Positions 24,749-37,246 of a stretch of DNA of 64,000 nt are shown here, piece after piece. Under the pieces are notes generated by a model. It was not told the DNA's origin. It saw only the letters and a program-made list of their open reading frames with translations, and ran no database searches. Positions within the stretch are counted from its first letter, which is position 1, and each line of letters starts with the position of its first letter. Source of the DNA: Panonychus citri (lineage: Eukaryota > Arthropoda > Arachnida > Trombidiformes > Tetranychidae); the NCBI RefSeq assembly GCF_014898815.1, contig NW_026515549.1, forward strand, positions 992,001 to 1,056,000, written 5' to 3'. A program made the position numbers and the translations under genes.

Positions 24749-26220
24749 GAAGTTAAATTGTAGTGTATCATAAAAATTCAAAGAATTATCTAGATTAAAG
24801 TGTTTAATTGGTCTATGGCCTGTGTTGAAGTGTCAGCATTAAAAACGCGAATCATTTATCCGGATATGAAGAATTGAAGTAAACCCATTCGGCCATTAAT
24901 AAATTCGATTAATGGTTTATTGTTCGTAAATACGATGGATGAATTGAGAGATACTTCGAATTCGTGGTTTTCGTCTAATTATTCATGTCTCTTAGATCAA
25001 CTCAGACTTCCATCCTGATTATCACTTTGATTAGAATCTATTTCCACGAACCCTCCTCATAACAAAGTGGATACATTTATGATCGAAATAGTTGAAGACT
25101 GAATTGAAATTCGAGTTTGAAACCAACTTTGTTCTATTTGAAATTGAATAATCAGTGTTAATAGCTCGAAGCGATTCGTTTCTTTCGCGATGGACCATAT
25201 AAAGAATCGCTTCTCCTTTTTAATCTTTTGAAGGTTAGCGGAGGAAGAAAACAAAACTTTTCAGTTAATCGATTTAGGCTCCTACCTTTGTTAGCATCTT
25301 AATCTTTTCCTTCTCTCTCATTTCGATTCTCATTTTCTATTACTAATCGAAAAAGATAAATTCAGTTATTTGGACAATTTCAGTTCCAATCGTTAAAGTG
25401 ACTCTTCTTATTTTCAGCTTCAATTGTGCGATTTAAAATTCATCTGTGATTTAATTATTTCCAATGTGTTTTCTAACTGACTAGGTAAGTGATTAACTTT
25501 AAACTTCGTAATCGTTGCAATGAGAAAGATCATCATCATGGATAAACAGTGAAACGAATTCGTTAGACATCAACGATGATTATTTTTGATTGTCAATCAT
25601 TCAATTACATCCAATTGGCTTTGTTAACAATCAGCAGTCGAATTGATCTTGTAAATTGTTTAAAACTCCCGTTTAACAATTGTGACCTTAGTTTGATTTC
25701 CAATAGACTTAATTGTAAGATTTTAATCAATTCAGTCAACTACCTGACTTAGCATAAGTTTAATTGTTTTAATTCAATCATTTCCTCCTCCTTTCCCTCC
25801 TCCATCTTCCTCCATCTTCCTGCTCCTTTCTCATCATTAGGAAATGATGTGAACATTTTTCTCTGGTAAAATTACATTTAGTTTATTCAATTAACTTGAT
25901 TGTTTAATTTGTCATAAAGTCTCAATTGTATTGTGAATGTTTCTCATTAACTTTACCTTTTCCATAATTATAACTTCATCTCACCTTTTGAAATAACTTC
26001 TCATCGATCCAACTGATTAACTAATCCAGTAAACTGGTGAACAAATGATTCTGATGTGATCTAATCAAACATAAGGCCTTCAATCTTATTGTGGGTGATT
26101 AAGAAATTAAGTGTTGGTGCTTAACTGAGTTTATCAGTTGAACGTTTTAATTAGTGTTTCAGATCAACAATTTAGAAGTGAATAATTGAGACCAAGGGAC
26201 AGAATTGAAATGTCATGTAA
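24749..26220. other. intergenic / formin 5' region
   Basis: 1.5 kb upstream of the formin start. Probably includes the formin promoter and 5' UTR. The reverse open frame at 25057-25254 has no recognisable features. Pyrimidine-rich TCC runs occur near 25780-25825. Confidence 0.5.
26215..26220 (+). promoter_or_regulatory. start-stop uORF directly before formin ATG
   Basis: ATG TAA at 26215-26220 abuts, in the same frame, the main ATG at 26221. A second upstream ATG at 26210 opens a 25-codon frame that overlaps the main start and ends at 26287. Start-stop elements can stall ribosomes (established); whether the mRNA includes these bases is not known. Confidence 0.4.
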
Positions 26221-29200
26221 ATGGCTTCATCTTTTTCCGAAAATGATTCTAATCAAGATAATCAAGCTGAGAAAATTAACAATCTAAGTGAACAAAATTT
26301 TTTAATAGAAAAAAAGTTAACAATGAATAAGAATGATGAAGATTCAGATGAAATATTGAGTCCATCAGATGAACACGATTATCGTTCAGCTCGACAAAAT
26401 CGTCGAGCAGCATCAGTTGTCGATTGGAATGACATAAAATCATTAGGACCGATACTCAATCGGTTGCCTCGAAAAAAGTCAATCGCATCTCTCGGTGTTT
26501 CGTCTAAATTTAGTTCCACTGATCGATTTCATCACTTGAATAAATTGTCGTCAAATCGACCTCACATCAAATCTTTTGATCTAGAGAGCTTAATCCCTCT
26601 GTTGGCTAATCCATCAGAGGATAACACGGTTTCGTTAGCTAAGTGTTTAGCTAATCTTCGTCACGAAATGTCCTTGTCTATTGATCTGATCAACGCGTTT
26701 ATCTCTTCGCCGATCAATGGTATTGATCTTCTTTTTAATCTTTTGAAAGTTTCAGAAAACTCGAATCGAAATGTTTCAAATGTGAATAACAATCAACAAT
26801 TACCGTCGTTTGCATGGTCTTATTTACAATTGGAAGTTCTCAATTGCTTGAAAACCATAATGGACACTTCGTTGGGAATACAACAAATCATTGGCGACGA
26901 ATCAAATTATGCAGAAAAATTGGCCTCAGGTAAAATTGATTTCCATTCAATTGTCTTCTCAGAATGAGTATCAACACTTTTACCTGATTAATTGATAATC
27001 AATGATGACAAATATTTGTTTGTTACCTTAAAGTGAACACCTTAAATGCAATCATAAGCATAATGGAAAGTGTGAGACTAATTAGATAAATTAATTCTGA
27101 GTGTTGTCTCTCTGATGGAAACAATTAAATAATTACCTTGATCCGAAAAGAGAGACCATATTTGTCAATGTATTTCCACTGAGATCACATTTAAACAATT
27201 ATCTAAAATAAGGTTAATTGTCATTAATTTTTCTCCTATTTTAATTATCACAGCTCTTGACACCACCAATCGAACCATAAAAAAGCAAATTTTTGACCTT
27301 TTATCGGCTCTTTGTGTTTATAGTAAGGATGGACATTGGAAAGCTCTGCAAACCCTTAATCACTATCAGGTAATCACAATTTAGAGTAAATTACTCTTGA
27401 GAATCAACGAATTGAACATCAATTAATAGAAATGAATTGGACTCGAAACAGTTAAGCAAGACAACAATGAGAAACTTAATTAATTCAATTGTAATAGTTG
27501 ATTGACATTATACTTGAATCAACATTCAGGTAAATTGGATTAACATCTGATCCACTGATCAGATGGAAACAGAAAGGGAACATTAATTGTTTAATTAAGA
27601 GATTAACAAACTTTACTATGGAAAATTGTGAACAATTAACTTTTCAATCAGACAAATTGTAGTTAATCTGAATTTTGACTCTTTATTTTTTTTGTATTAT
27701 TCGAATAGGCACTTAAACGAACTCGATATCGATTTGAAGTGATCGTAGATGAGCTTCAAAATGCTAAGAATTTGGAATATAAGACCAAACTATTGGCCTT
27801 CATCAATTGTTTAATCATATCAGCGGGTAACGGGAAGGAAAGGTCTTCCGTTAGAAATGAATTCATTGGACTTAAATTACTTCAATTAATTTCTGAAATT
27901 CGTCGTGAAGGAACAAATGATGAACTATCGAAGCAAATTGATCTTTTTGAAGAACAGAGGAAATCAGATGATAACATTGATTCTTTAGATGTTAATTCAC
28001 ATCAGGACATATTCTTCACGATTCTCCGTCAAGTATCAGGGCAGCCTGAATACGAAACGCCATTTCTTCATCTATTACAACATTTACTTACCATCGATTA
28101 TGGTTCTAGTGATATTCCTTCAGTTATCTGGGAAACTGCATCAACTTTAGTCCATCGAGCAACCACATTGATTGAATCTCGCGATGATGCAGATAAATTG
28201 ATCCGTTGGCACACCAAAAGAAGAGGATCGATTGACCCAACCTCAGGTTCTCGATTAAGCGCTTTATCATCGCCGATCAATTTAGCATCACCAACAACTC
28301 CTCAAAAATCATTCTCTCGCAATTGCAGTCGGCCATTGTCACCAGCCGAATCTAAATTTGAACCGATTCAAGGTGAATATCAATTACATTAAACTGACTC
28401 TTTATCATTTGATTAACACCAATTTCCTTTTACTTGTTTCAGAAACAAATGACACACCACAAGCGTCTCTCGAATCGACTCCTTTTCAACCCTCCCTTCC
28501 TCCGCCACCTCCACCTCCACCTCCTCCTCCTCCGCCGCCACCACCACCACCGCCTCCTCCTCCATCATCGAGAATGTCTTCAAGTCAACCCTGTTTTCCT
28601 GTTGGAATGAACAATTCATATTGTTCACCCTTATTATCTGCATCGACTCCTTCTGAACCTGAATACCTCAAGTTGACAAACTTCGATATCCCAAAGCCCA
28701 AGAGTAAAATGCGATCATTAAATTGGGTGAAAATTCCTTGTCAGAAAGTGATTCAATCGAATCAATCTAATCTATGGAATTTAATGGCTCAAGAAAAATC
28801 AGCAATTAAAACTCTATCCGTTGATTTCGATTCTTTGGAAGAGCTTTTTTGTCAACCCAATAGCTCATTAGTTTCTTCAACATTATCTACATCTACTAAT
28901 GGACATGTATCTTCATCCTCGACATCAAACGCATCATCAATTTCATCTTCAATTGCTTCTGGTTGTTTACAATCTTCATGCTCATCATTAACATCAGTCT
29001 CATCGTTTCAACCAAATACAACAATTAACGGCCACAATATCCATCACCATATTCATATACACACTCATTCATCTGATTCTAGTTCGGGCTCTTGTTCCCC
29101 AATACCGAATCGTTTAGTACTCGATGGACTATCGACATCCCCCTGCGGCAGTTTAGATAGGAAAATAATGAAAAGACACAGTGGCGAATATGGAACCAAT

Positions 29201-32200
29201 CAAATCTCTCCGCCTGAAACAATTAATCTCAATATTCTAGATGGTAAGAAATCGCTCTCAGTGAACATCTTTTTGAAACAATTTCGAGGATCAACCGAAG
29301 AACTGATTGATTCGATTAAAAATGGCGACCATGGGTCAATTGGAGCAGAAAGATTAAGAAGTCTAATGAAACTATTACCAGAATCAAATGAGAAGCAACA
29401 ATTACAAAAGTATATCAATGATTTGAACCGAATGCCAATCGCCGAGAAATTTTTAACTCAGTTGATTCAAATTCCCAAGTAAGTAAAATGATCAGTATGG
29501 TTTCCAAGATATGGTTAATATCTAAGGCCCATAAGTTACTATTTGATGAACTAAGATGTTAATTGAAGAGATCAATTACTAATGAGAATGAATCATTGAT
29601 TCCAACTTGATTATCATCCTACAAATTAACTAAACACGAAAGAAACAATATTACAAATATGAAGCAGCGAATCGGTTAGTCAGCGAAGGCGAAAAATTCA
29701 TGAGTAACTGAATTAGTAACACTCGTAAAGGCCACAATCAAGGCTATTTGGTTATCTAATTCAATAATAATACAAAACAATCCATATAAGTGATTATCTA
29801 ATTACTAGATTACATTGATTTGGTATTCGCTCTAACAACTTCCTTGCTTGATATTGACAGTCTTATAGTTCAAGTAATCAATTTAATTAGAGTGATCATT
29901 TATTGATTGACATTAATCCGTGGGTTTTCATCATTTAACTAACTCTTCATCGTCTAAAATTAACGAAAAATTTATCAACAAATTGATAAAATTAACCTTG
30001 TATTAGATAATTAATGGTTAGATTAATGAAAACAATTAGGTTGAATTGACCTTGAAAATGGCCTTGTACAGTTTTCCAAACTAAAAAGTTGTAGGTTTGC
30101 AAAAGACAAAAGTATCAAAATGATGATAATCATTAATTTGGATTAATAATCAGTCTGATTAATTGAAACGAATTATTTTTCCAGTTACCAATTACGAATT
30201 GAATGTATGCTCGTAAAGGAGGAATTTGACTCTAACATCGCATCCTTAGAACCATCGATTTCGATAATTGAAGCAGCAGCTAACGGTAAATTATTATTCT
30301 AATAAAATTCGATGAATTCTGTTAATTCAAGTTTTCTTTCTTCCAATTACAGAGCTCAAAACAAATGAAAATCTACGAAATGTCATGTACTTAATTCTTG
30401 TTGCTGGAAACTTTCTCAACTCGGTAAGAACAATCTAATGTTTGATGCTATTGGATTTTTAATTGTTTTTGATTAATTGTAGGGAGGATACGCCGGAGAT
30501 GCTGTTGGATTTAAGATGATGTCCTTGACTAAACTATCAGAGATTCGAGGTAATAAACCAGGATTCAGTCTAATCCATTACGTAGCTTTAGAATCAGTGA
30601 AGAAAAATATTCATGGGTTTCTTGAGTGTTCTAATAGCTTTGAAGAAGCTGCTAAGTAAGTCAATCAACGATTATTGATCTGAGTCTACGAATCGACTAA
30701 TTGTTATTATTTGTTTACAGGATATCGGTTGACTCATTAAAAGATGAGATCAAAGCGATTTCGAGTAAAATAACAAGCTTGAAAAAGACAATATCGTCAT
30801 TGAAAGGATGTTTAGAACTCTTTTTCGTTGAGATGAGTCGATTTCTCGATGCAGCATCAAAAGAGATCGAGAGATTAACTGTTTCCATAGAAATTGAAAT
30901 CGAAAGAACCAGGATTGATTTGGCTCAATTCCTTTGTGAAGATATATCGACATTCAAATTGGATGAATGTTTTTCTGTTTTTGCTTCATTTTGCCAACGA
31001 TTCAAATTGGCCTGTGATGAAAATGAGCGAAGACGTGAAGTTGAAGCTAAAAATGAAAGAAGAAGAAAAAATCTGACCAATGAGAATCGTAAATACGTTA
31101 TAACTGAAACGGAAGCTAACGGTGGAGAGCTCATTCTATCCGGAAGTAATACTTTACCTAAGATTAGAGCGAGTCGACTGGCTCTTAATGAGTCTAATAC
31201 TGATGACGATTTAGCAACTGGGCTGATGGAACTACTCAAAAGCACCAATGATTTATCTGGATCAATTTACGATTCTGCATATGGATCACTAAGAAGAGTT
31301 GGAAGCGGTCGAAGATCAACAACTCGAACAGTTAATTCGTATCACCCCGAATCTGCGAGAGAACGTATTCCAAATTCAGATGGACTCTACTCCTCAAATA
31401 CACGATTAGGTGACATTGAGTGTAACATATTCGAGATTCCCGAAGAACCTAAATTGTTAAAATCAGATGCAAAAGTCGATGAGAAAGAGGAAAAATGTCC
31501 ATTTGAAAGATTCACGCCAAGTAGAAGGTCATTTTCAATTAAAAGTTCTAATAGAAAATTACTCAACTGTTCCGAGAATTCAGTTGAACCTCAAGAACCA
31601 ATCGTCAATACAACCACTGGAACATCAGTGGACAAAGAGGAATCGAAAGATGCTCGTAATTATTGGAAATCTTTAGACTCGAGTGAAAACAGCGGATCAA
31701 AAGGACTAATATTCACCAATCAATCGAATCAGCCAACAGCAGTTATAGCACCAACTCAGATCGAGACAACAAAAGATTCGAAAGAGAATAATAGTAACGG
31801 AATAGCTCGTCGACCGAATGTATTGGAAACTTCATCGAAATCGTCGTCATCATCTTCAATCAAATCTGAACTGATTGGCCCATTAAACAGTAGGAGAAAC
31901 TCAATTTTATCACCAACGAGTAACAATTCAACAGCAGCTTATGTGAAACCAGTTCAATTGACGGAAAAACAAATCATGTCCTCAATCGGAAGATCATCTT
32001 CATCTTCATCATCTTCGTCTTCATTGTTTAATGGTAAAAGTTCACGATCACGAGTTCCGGTCAGAAAAGATAGTTTAACTACTCCACCTAAGCCCCTGAA
32101 AGCGGAAACCACGGACGATGATTCAGAACAAGATTTACAATCAACTAATAGACTTAATAAAATTAATTCAACGAAAAGAGATCCATTAGAACATCGTTTA

Positions 32201-32506
32201 TATCGAAGTGTTGCTCGAAGTACAAGTAATTTAAGACGTTCTCCACCAAGTATAGTTAATCGAATTGCAGCCAAATCGACATACGACCGATCGAAAAGCT
32301 ATTTAAATAATGGTCCAAACTCGTCCAATCTCATAGATTCTAATCCGAATCTTGTGAAACGTAGAGTTCAAAATCCACCCGAATATTCAGTTAGACGAAT
32401 GAACCAAATCCCGTCAAATGGTGAGCCAAGGTCATTCATGAGACAAACCTCGTCATCAGCCGCTAAAACCCAAAAAACAGTTAATCTCGCGAGATTCAGA
32501 TTCTAA
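26221..32506 (+). CDS. formin, INF2/Form3-type
   Basis: Eight exons: 26221-26929, 27254-27369, 27709-28372, 28443-29478, 30185-30285, 30353-30423, 30483-30655 and 30721-32506, giving 1,551 residues with all junctions in frame. Domains in order: acidic N-terminus; GBD/FH3 armadillo region (about 110-460), whose 'ALDTT', 'RNEFIGL' and 'LFEEQRKSDD' blocks resemble INF2; FH1 with an uninterrupted proline run (about 516-537); FH2 from about 574 to 1065, with 'KMRSLNWVKIP', 'LSVNIFLKQFRG', 'YQLRIECML' and 'AGNFLNSGGYAGDAVGFK'. A Ser/His-rich insert of about 120 residues sits in the early FH2. The C-terminal 480 residues are Ser/Arg-rich and disordered. By family it nucleates and elongates actin filaments from profilin-actin; INF2 also severs filaments. 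The largest introns are 706, 339 and 324 bp and hold nothing else I can see. Confidence 0.93.
28497..28565 (+). repeat. CCN polyproline tract (FH1)
   Basis: An in-frame run of CCT/CCA/CCG codons encoding about 22 consecutive prolines. Mixed codons suggest selection on the protein rather than a pure microsatellite. Confidence 0.85.
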
Positions 32507-32844
32507 TCAAATATTATCTCAAATTAAATCAAATTTCGCCATTTATTCATAAAATTTGTGTAACTAAAATAATCTTTTCTATATTTTCACTGATAATATT
32601 TTGAGATTTATTAATATGTATATTGAAAATGAACTAAATCAATTAATCATTCATGGGAAAATTAAACTTCAAATTGTGATTACTGAATGTGTTTCAAATT
32701 TAATATTTTTTTCAGAAACTTTTCAGAAATTAGCAGTTGAGTTTAAAATATTTATTATTGACAAAAATAATTTAGATTTGACTATCAACTCATTTACATT
32801 ATTACAATATATTAATTATCAAAAGAATGAGTCTATTCGTATAT
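32507..32844. other. intergenic, convergent gene ends
   Basis: 338 bp between the 3' ends of the formin (+) and chitinase (-) genes; 3' UTRs and polyadenylation sites are expected here. The Asn/Ile-rich frame at 32601-32873 runs antisense into the chitinase end and is not supported. Confidence 0.6.
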
Positions 32845-34917
32845 TTAAATGCTGTTACAATTTAAGGTCTTGACATTATAATCCCAATCGCAACGATTTC
32901 CATTTGGATTCCATAAGGTTCCCTTAGGGCAAGTTAACTCCATTGGTTTACCATGAACGCACCAAAAGTATTTTGAACAATCAGATGGATGAGGAACGAA
33001 TTGAGTCGCTGAATTGGAACAATCCATATCCTTAGGAACTTCATCTTCGGATGCAGGTTTCGATGTTGATCCTCCTTGAACATTAGGTATCTCTGTCGAC
33101 GAGGATACTGAAGGTGATGTTGTTGTTGATGGTCTGGTTGAAGCAACAGATGAAGGTTGAGTCCACCAAGTTGGTGAAGGCTTGGCAGTAGTGGTCATTT
33201 CTGAGGGATCAGGCATGATGACCTGGTAGCCTTTAAGATCGTCATTGAGAACTCTCAGTAAACTGTCCTTTTTACCGCAAATACCATTGAAATCGTCAAG
33301 ATCTGAAAGATAGAAGAGACGAAAGAGATGAGACGTATAAGATACATGAAAGTCCATGAAAGGGAAATAATTACCTAAAGACCAGGTCATAGCTCCACCA
33401 TAACCTTGATCACGAATGAACTTCATTTTAATTGATAAACTCTCTTCGTCTTCATAACCAACCCATTGGTCTTGATAATAAGCGAAAGGCACTTTACCAG
33501 CATCGTCCCATTTTCTTGTCCAATTTTTTGATTTCACTTGATTGCAAATCTTTTTAACGAATTAATTTCATTGGATTAGTTTGATTTCATTGATCAAATA
33601 GAAACAAATTATTATTACCTCATAATAAGCAAGAATTCCCGATTCTCCGGTATAGTTACCCGCTTCTCCACCTCCGATCCACTTCTTAATCGGGGCTTTT
33701 AGTCCGTTATTTTCTTTACTACCGAGGGTGTAGCTTCGGCCGTAAAAAGGGACACCAACAATTAACTTGTGCTTAGGTGTTCCCATCGAAGCCCATAATT
33801 GAAGACCATCTCTCTAATCAAATCAAATCGAATCAATCAATCAATCAATTGCTATAATGAAATCGGCTCTACATCGACAAGTTGATATACTTACAACATT
33901 GAGTTTCTCGTAAGCATATTCATCAAATGATCGCGGATACAATGGACTATGAACATCGGCAAAACCAGCCCAATTACCTCGCAGATCATAAGTCATGACA
34001 TGAATTTGATCTAGATACCTGATTATACATGGATAGAAGTTAAATCAAGGTCAAAGTGGGAATAACAGTGGAAACAATCAATTAATTACCTCGCTAAATC
34101 ATAAACTTCGTAACCTTCTTGTAGACGAAACTTGGCAACAGGAACAGCAGCAGATAAAATATATTTGTCGTCATCAAATGCAGCTTTCATTTCCTAGATA
34201 ATTTAACAATCAATTAGACTGAGAGCAATTAAGATGATTAATCAACTAACTTTTACTAATTTAAGGAAATTTTCTTTATCAGAATATTTTCCTTGGCGAT
34301 CAGTGGCTCCAGGATATTCCCAATCCAAATCGAACCCATCGAATTTATATTTTCTCAGAAACGATACCACAGAAGAGATGAAAGTTTTTCTTCTTCCTTC
34401 ATCAGCGACCATATTTGAATATTTAGCACCACCTTCGGCCCATCCGCCCACAGCAATCATCACTTTCAACTGAGGCCACTTCTCACGAAGACCGACAAAC
34501 TTTTCGTATCCCTCTGACGATCAAATTAACAGACAGTTAATTAGATTGAAACAATTTGTTTTAAAAATAATGGAACTTACTCCTGACATAATCATATTCG
34601 GGATCGATTGATTCAAGTTCAAAGGTTTTCTCATTCATACCAACAAATGAATAGATGACATGAGTACATAGATCACCCGAAATATTGTCGATATCATAAT
34701 TCATGGGAGGCTTTCGGTAATTCGCCCAAGCAGCAAAGTAACAAACAATTTTTCCAGGAATTTGATTTGTTACATTTTTCACTTCACAATTAACTATCGA
34801 AATAGATGAAAACGATTAATTAAAAGATTGAGATTGAAACTTTCAGATTAACTGCAACTTACCAATAGTGAATAGGGTGAGAAACACAAAAACAACTAAA
34901 TTAATCAATTGCTTCAT
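32845..34917 (-). CDS. chitinase, GH18 with C-terminal CBM14
   Basis: Eight exons on the reverse strand: 34863-34917, 34581-34793, 34251-34513, 34090-34193, 33895-34018, 33619-33813, 33375-33549 and 32845-33302, giving 528 residues. Exon 1 is a signal peptide ('MKQLINLVVFVFLTLFTI'). The GH18 barrel follows: 'IVCYFAAWANYRKP', 'LKVMIAVGGW' (about 105-114), then the catalytic motif 'FDGFDLDWEYPG' with Asp151, Asp153 and Glu155, later 'HVMTYDLRGNW', 'KLIVGVPFYGRSYTL' and 'MTWSLDLDDFNGICG'. All catalytic residues are present, so it should hydrolyse chitin. A Thr/Ser/Pro linker (about 410-465) joins a CBM14/peritrophin domain with six cysteines in the last 58 residues. Likely secreted for cuticle or gut-lining turnover; the physiological group is not determined. 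Confidence 0.96.
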
Positions 34918-35918
34918 GATTAGCAACTGATTCTATTGACTATCAAGGTGATGTTCAAAAGGCAAATGATTATCAATTAAAGAAATGAACGTTATTTATA
35001 AACGAAATGATATTTTCTTTGGTAAAGAGACTGAGAAACAGGCAAAGGGCGGGCAAATGCTGAGATGTTGATTGGGTGTGGATTTCATGATATGGATAAA
35101 GGTGAAAATGAACATTTGGGATACAATTAACAAAATTTTCTCATTGAATGGCCATTGACCTGAGACCATTGAACTTGATTTAATTCACTTTTTCATTATT
35201 ATTATTAAATAAAGTTTGCTGTCACTCTAACAATTAGCGACCACTTATTGGATGAAATGTCAATCCGGATTTACTGGAAACAAGTGATAACCTGAACTGA
35301 ATTACGATGCAACCTTAATAGTTAATGTGATTGATAATCTTGACATTAATTGTTACAAAATGTTCATTAAGCATCTAAAGGTGTTTACAGGATATAGTTA
35401 ATTAGATTTACTTTTTACCTTCATTTTAGTCATTTTATGTCTAATTCGTTCAGCTAAATGGCTCTAACGAAATATAGTTGAATCTACAATTGAAAATGTG
35501 TCAGTATTAACACGATTAACATTTATTTAGATCAATTTAGATGATATATAATATAAAAGACCAGAGATTCGACATTTTCTATTATTATTAAATCTGAATC
35601 TCAACTTGAATTTGATGAAGAATATCATTTATTTCCAGTTTCTTAATCAATTGAACAATTTCACTTTGAATTCAATTTGATAGTCAATGAACTCGTTGAA
35701 ATTATAAGAAAAAACATTGACTCTAACAGTTTAATCGACAAGTTTAACTGGTTTTAAAGTGAAACTGATTAACTTTTTCTAATCATTATAATCAAATGAT
35801 CTTTGTCAATTAAGGTTTGAATTGCTCAATGTTTTTTTCTGTTTTGATTAGTAAATTATTACAATGTAAAAATAATATCAGAAAATATCACTTTCTCTTT
35901 TGCGTCTCTTGTTGATTA
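34918..35918. other. intergenic, chitinase promoter side
   Basis: 1.0 kb between the chitinase start and the end of the dioxygenase gene, both on the reverse strand. No coding sequence is recognised. TATAAA-like sequence near 34994-35000 could serve the chitinase gene, but this is weak in such AT-rich DNA. Confidence 0.5.
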
Positions 35919-36770
35919 TTAATAAAATCTTGGAAATGGAAGTCGTTCTGTTGGTTGAAGCCAATTAATCGGCGACCATTTGGTCTCAAACTGATCGATT
36001 ACATGAAATGTATAAACTGGTCGAGGTGAATTCGATTGATTAGGTCCACTCTTATGAACAACTAATCCGTGGATAAGCAATAAAGATCCTTTCGGCACAG
36101 TAACAGGTCGAAATGAAGACTCGTCATACTCCGTTTCAGGGAAATCGAATGAAACTTTGATCCCCGAATCGTCTTCACTTCTTACGAATCTACGAGTGAC
36201 ATTTTCCTTGTGAGACTTTGGAATGAACCATAAACACCCGTTTTCGAGAGTAACATCTTCTAATGCGAACCATAATCCAGTCAATTTAATCTCTGGTTCA
36301 GTGAATAGAAACTCGGCATCTTTGTGAGCTGTAACTTCACTTCCAACTTTCGGGTTCTTAAATATTATCATGCTCTGGACAATCGCTGGTTCCACGAATT
36401 CAAGACTTTTTAACAGATTTTTGATTCGATCATTGAATGTTACCTGTTTAAAGATTGGATTGAAATGATGAAGAGCATGACCTATTTTGTTCAAACATTG
36501 ACCACGAGGAACAATTAGATTGCCATCAGAATCAAGGGCCTTCTCTTCAAAGAAAAAAGAAATTCTATCTCCTGAATTGAGAAAATAGTCATTTCCTTGT
36601 TGCCCTTTTCCCGTTTTGAATACAGTTCGATTTTCATTGAGATCAAAAGTTTCCACGATATTTTTGGTCTCTTTCAAAATGGAATCGACATCATTTGAAT
36701 CAAGAAAATTAGGGAACACAGCATATCCATTGGTCCAATAATCTTTAATCAAATTCTCATAAGAGTCCAT
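35919..36770 (-). CDS. phytanoyl-CoA dioxygenase domain protein (PHYHD1-like)
   Basis: Single exon, ATG at 36770, 283 residues, close to the usual PHYHD1 length. It is a cupin-fold Fe(II)/2-oxoglutarate oxygenase. The iron ligands are His149 and Asp151 in 'AHKDAEF' and the distal His239 in 'VVHKSGPN'. Arg250 in 'SNSPRPVYTFHV' is placed to bind 2-oxoglutarate. Other family blocks are 'GYAVFPNFL' near the N-terminus, 'QSMIIFKNP', and 'GLWFALEDVTLENGCLWFIPKSH'. The catalytic set is complete, so an active enzyme is expected; the substrate of PHYHD1 proteins is not well settled. There is no C-terminal PTS1 signal (it ends RFY). It lies head to head with the bc1 subunit gene. Confidence 0.93.
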   Translation of the reverse strand: MDSYENLIKDYWTNGYAVFPNFLDSNDVDSILKETKNIVETFDLNENRTVFKTGKGQQGNDYFLNSGDRISFFFEEKALDSDGNLIVPRGQCLNKIGHALHHFNPIFKQVTFNDRIKNLLKSLEFVEPAIVQSMIIFKNPKVGSEVTAHKDAEFLFTEPEIKLTGLWFALEDVTLENGCLWFIPKSHKENVTRRFVRSEDDSGIKVSFDFPETEYDESSFRPVTVPKGSLLLIHGLVVHKSGPNQSNSPRPVYTFHVIDQFETKWSPINWLQPTERLPFPRFY

Positions 36771-37246
36771 TGTATTACAAACAATTCACAGAGAAAAACA
36801 ATTGAGGTGGATAATTAAATTATTGTCAAGGAAAAGATGAGAAATTAATTTGTACCGTTATGTTTGGACTGAAAGCAAATTAACATCACTTGATTGTTTA
36901 AAATGAAAGAAAAGACTAGATTGTGATGAATGTCATCGCCTTTGAACAATCTTGTCACTTGCAAATCTAATCATATCAACCTTTTTGGTGATAATCTGGT
37001 TAATCTGACAACAGAATTGATAAAAATGATTAGTTACTAGAAAGAATTAAATTCCGAGTTTACAGATTGTACTATATGAACGGTCCCCAAATAGAAAAAT
37101 AGTTTAACCTTAGTAACTATAGTTACTATTTCAACCTTGGGTTGTCCTGATTCGGTGTCAGTTATTTACAGATTGTGATTAAATCTGAGCCTCTTTAATT
37201 GTTTACTTTTGACATTTTATTTGTTGTGGTCATTCTCCGGTGAATA
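36771..37246. promoter_or_regulatory. divergent promoter region
   Basis: 476 bp between the starts of the PHYHD1-like gene (-) and bc1 subunit 2 gene (+). Both promoters should lie here. A notable short palindromic-looking stretch, AGTAACTATAGTTACT, is at 37113-37128. No further elements are claimed. Confidence 0.5.

Noticed and set aside
32601..32873. 90-residue + frame between formin and chitinase
   Set aside because: Ile/Asn-rich, runs antisense into the chitinase end, no features.
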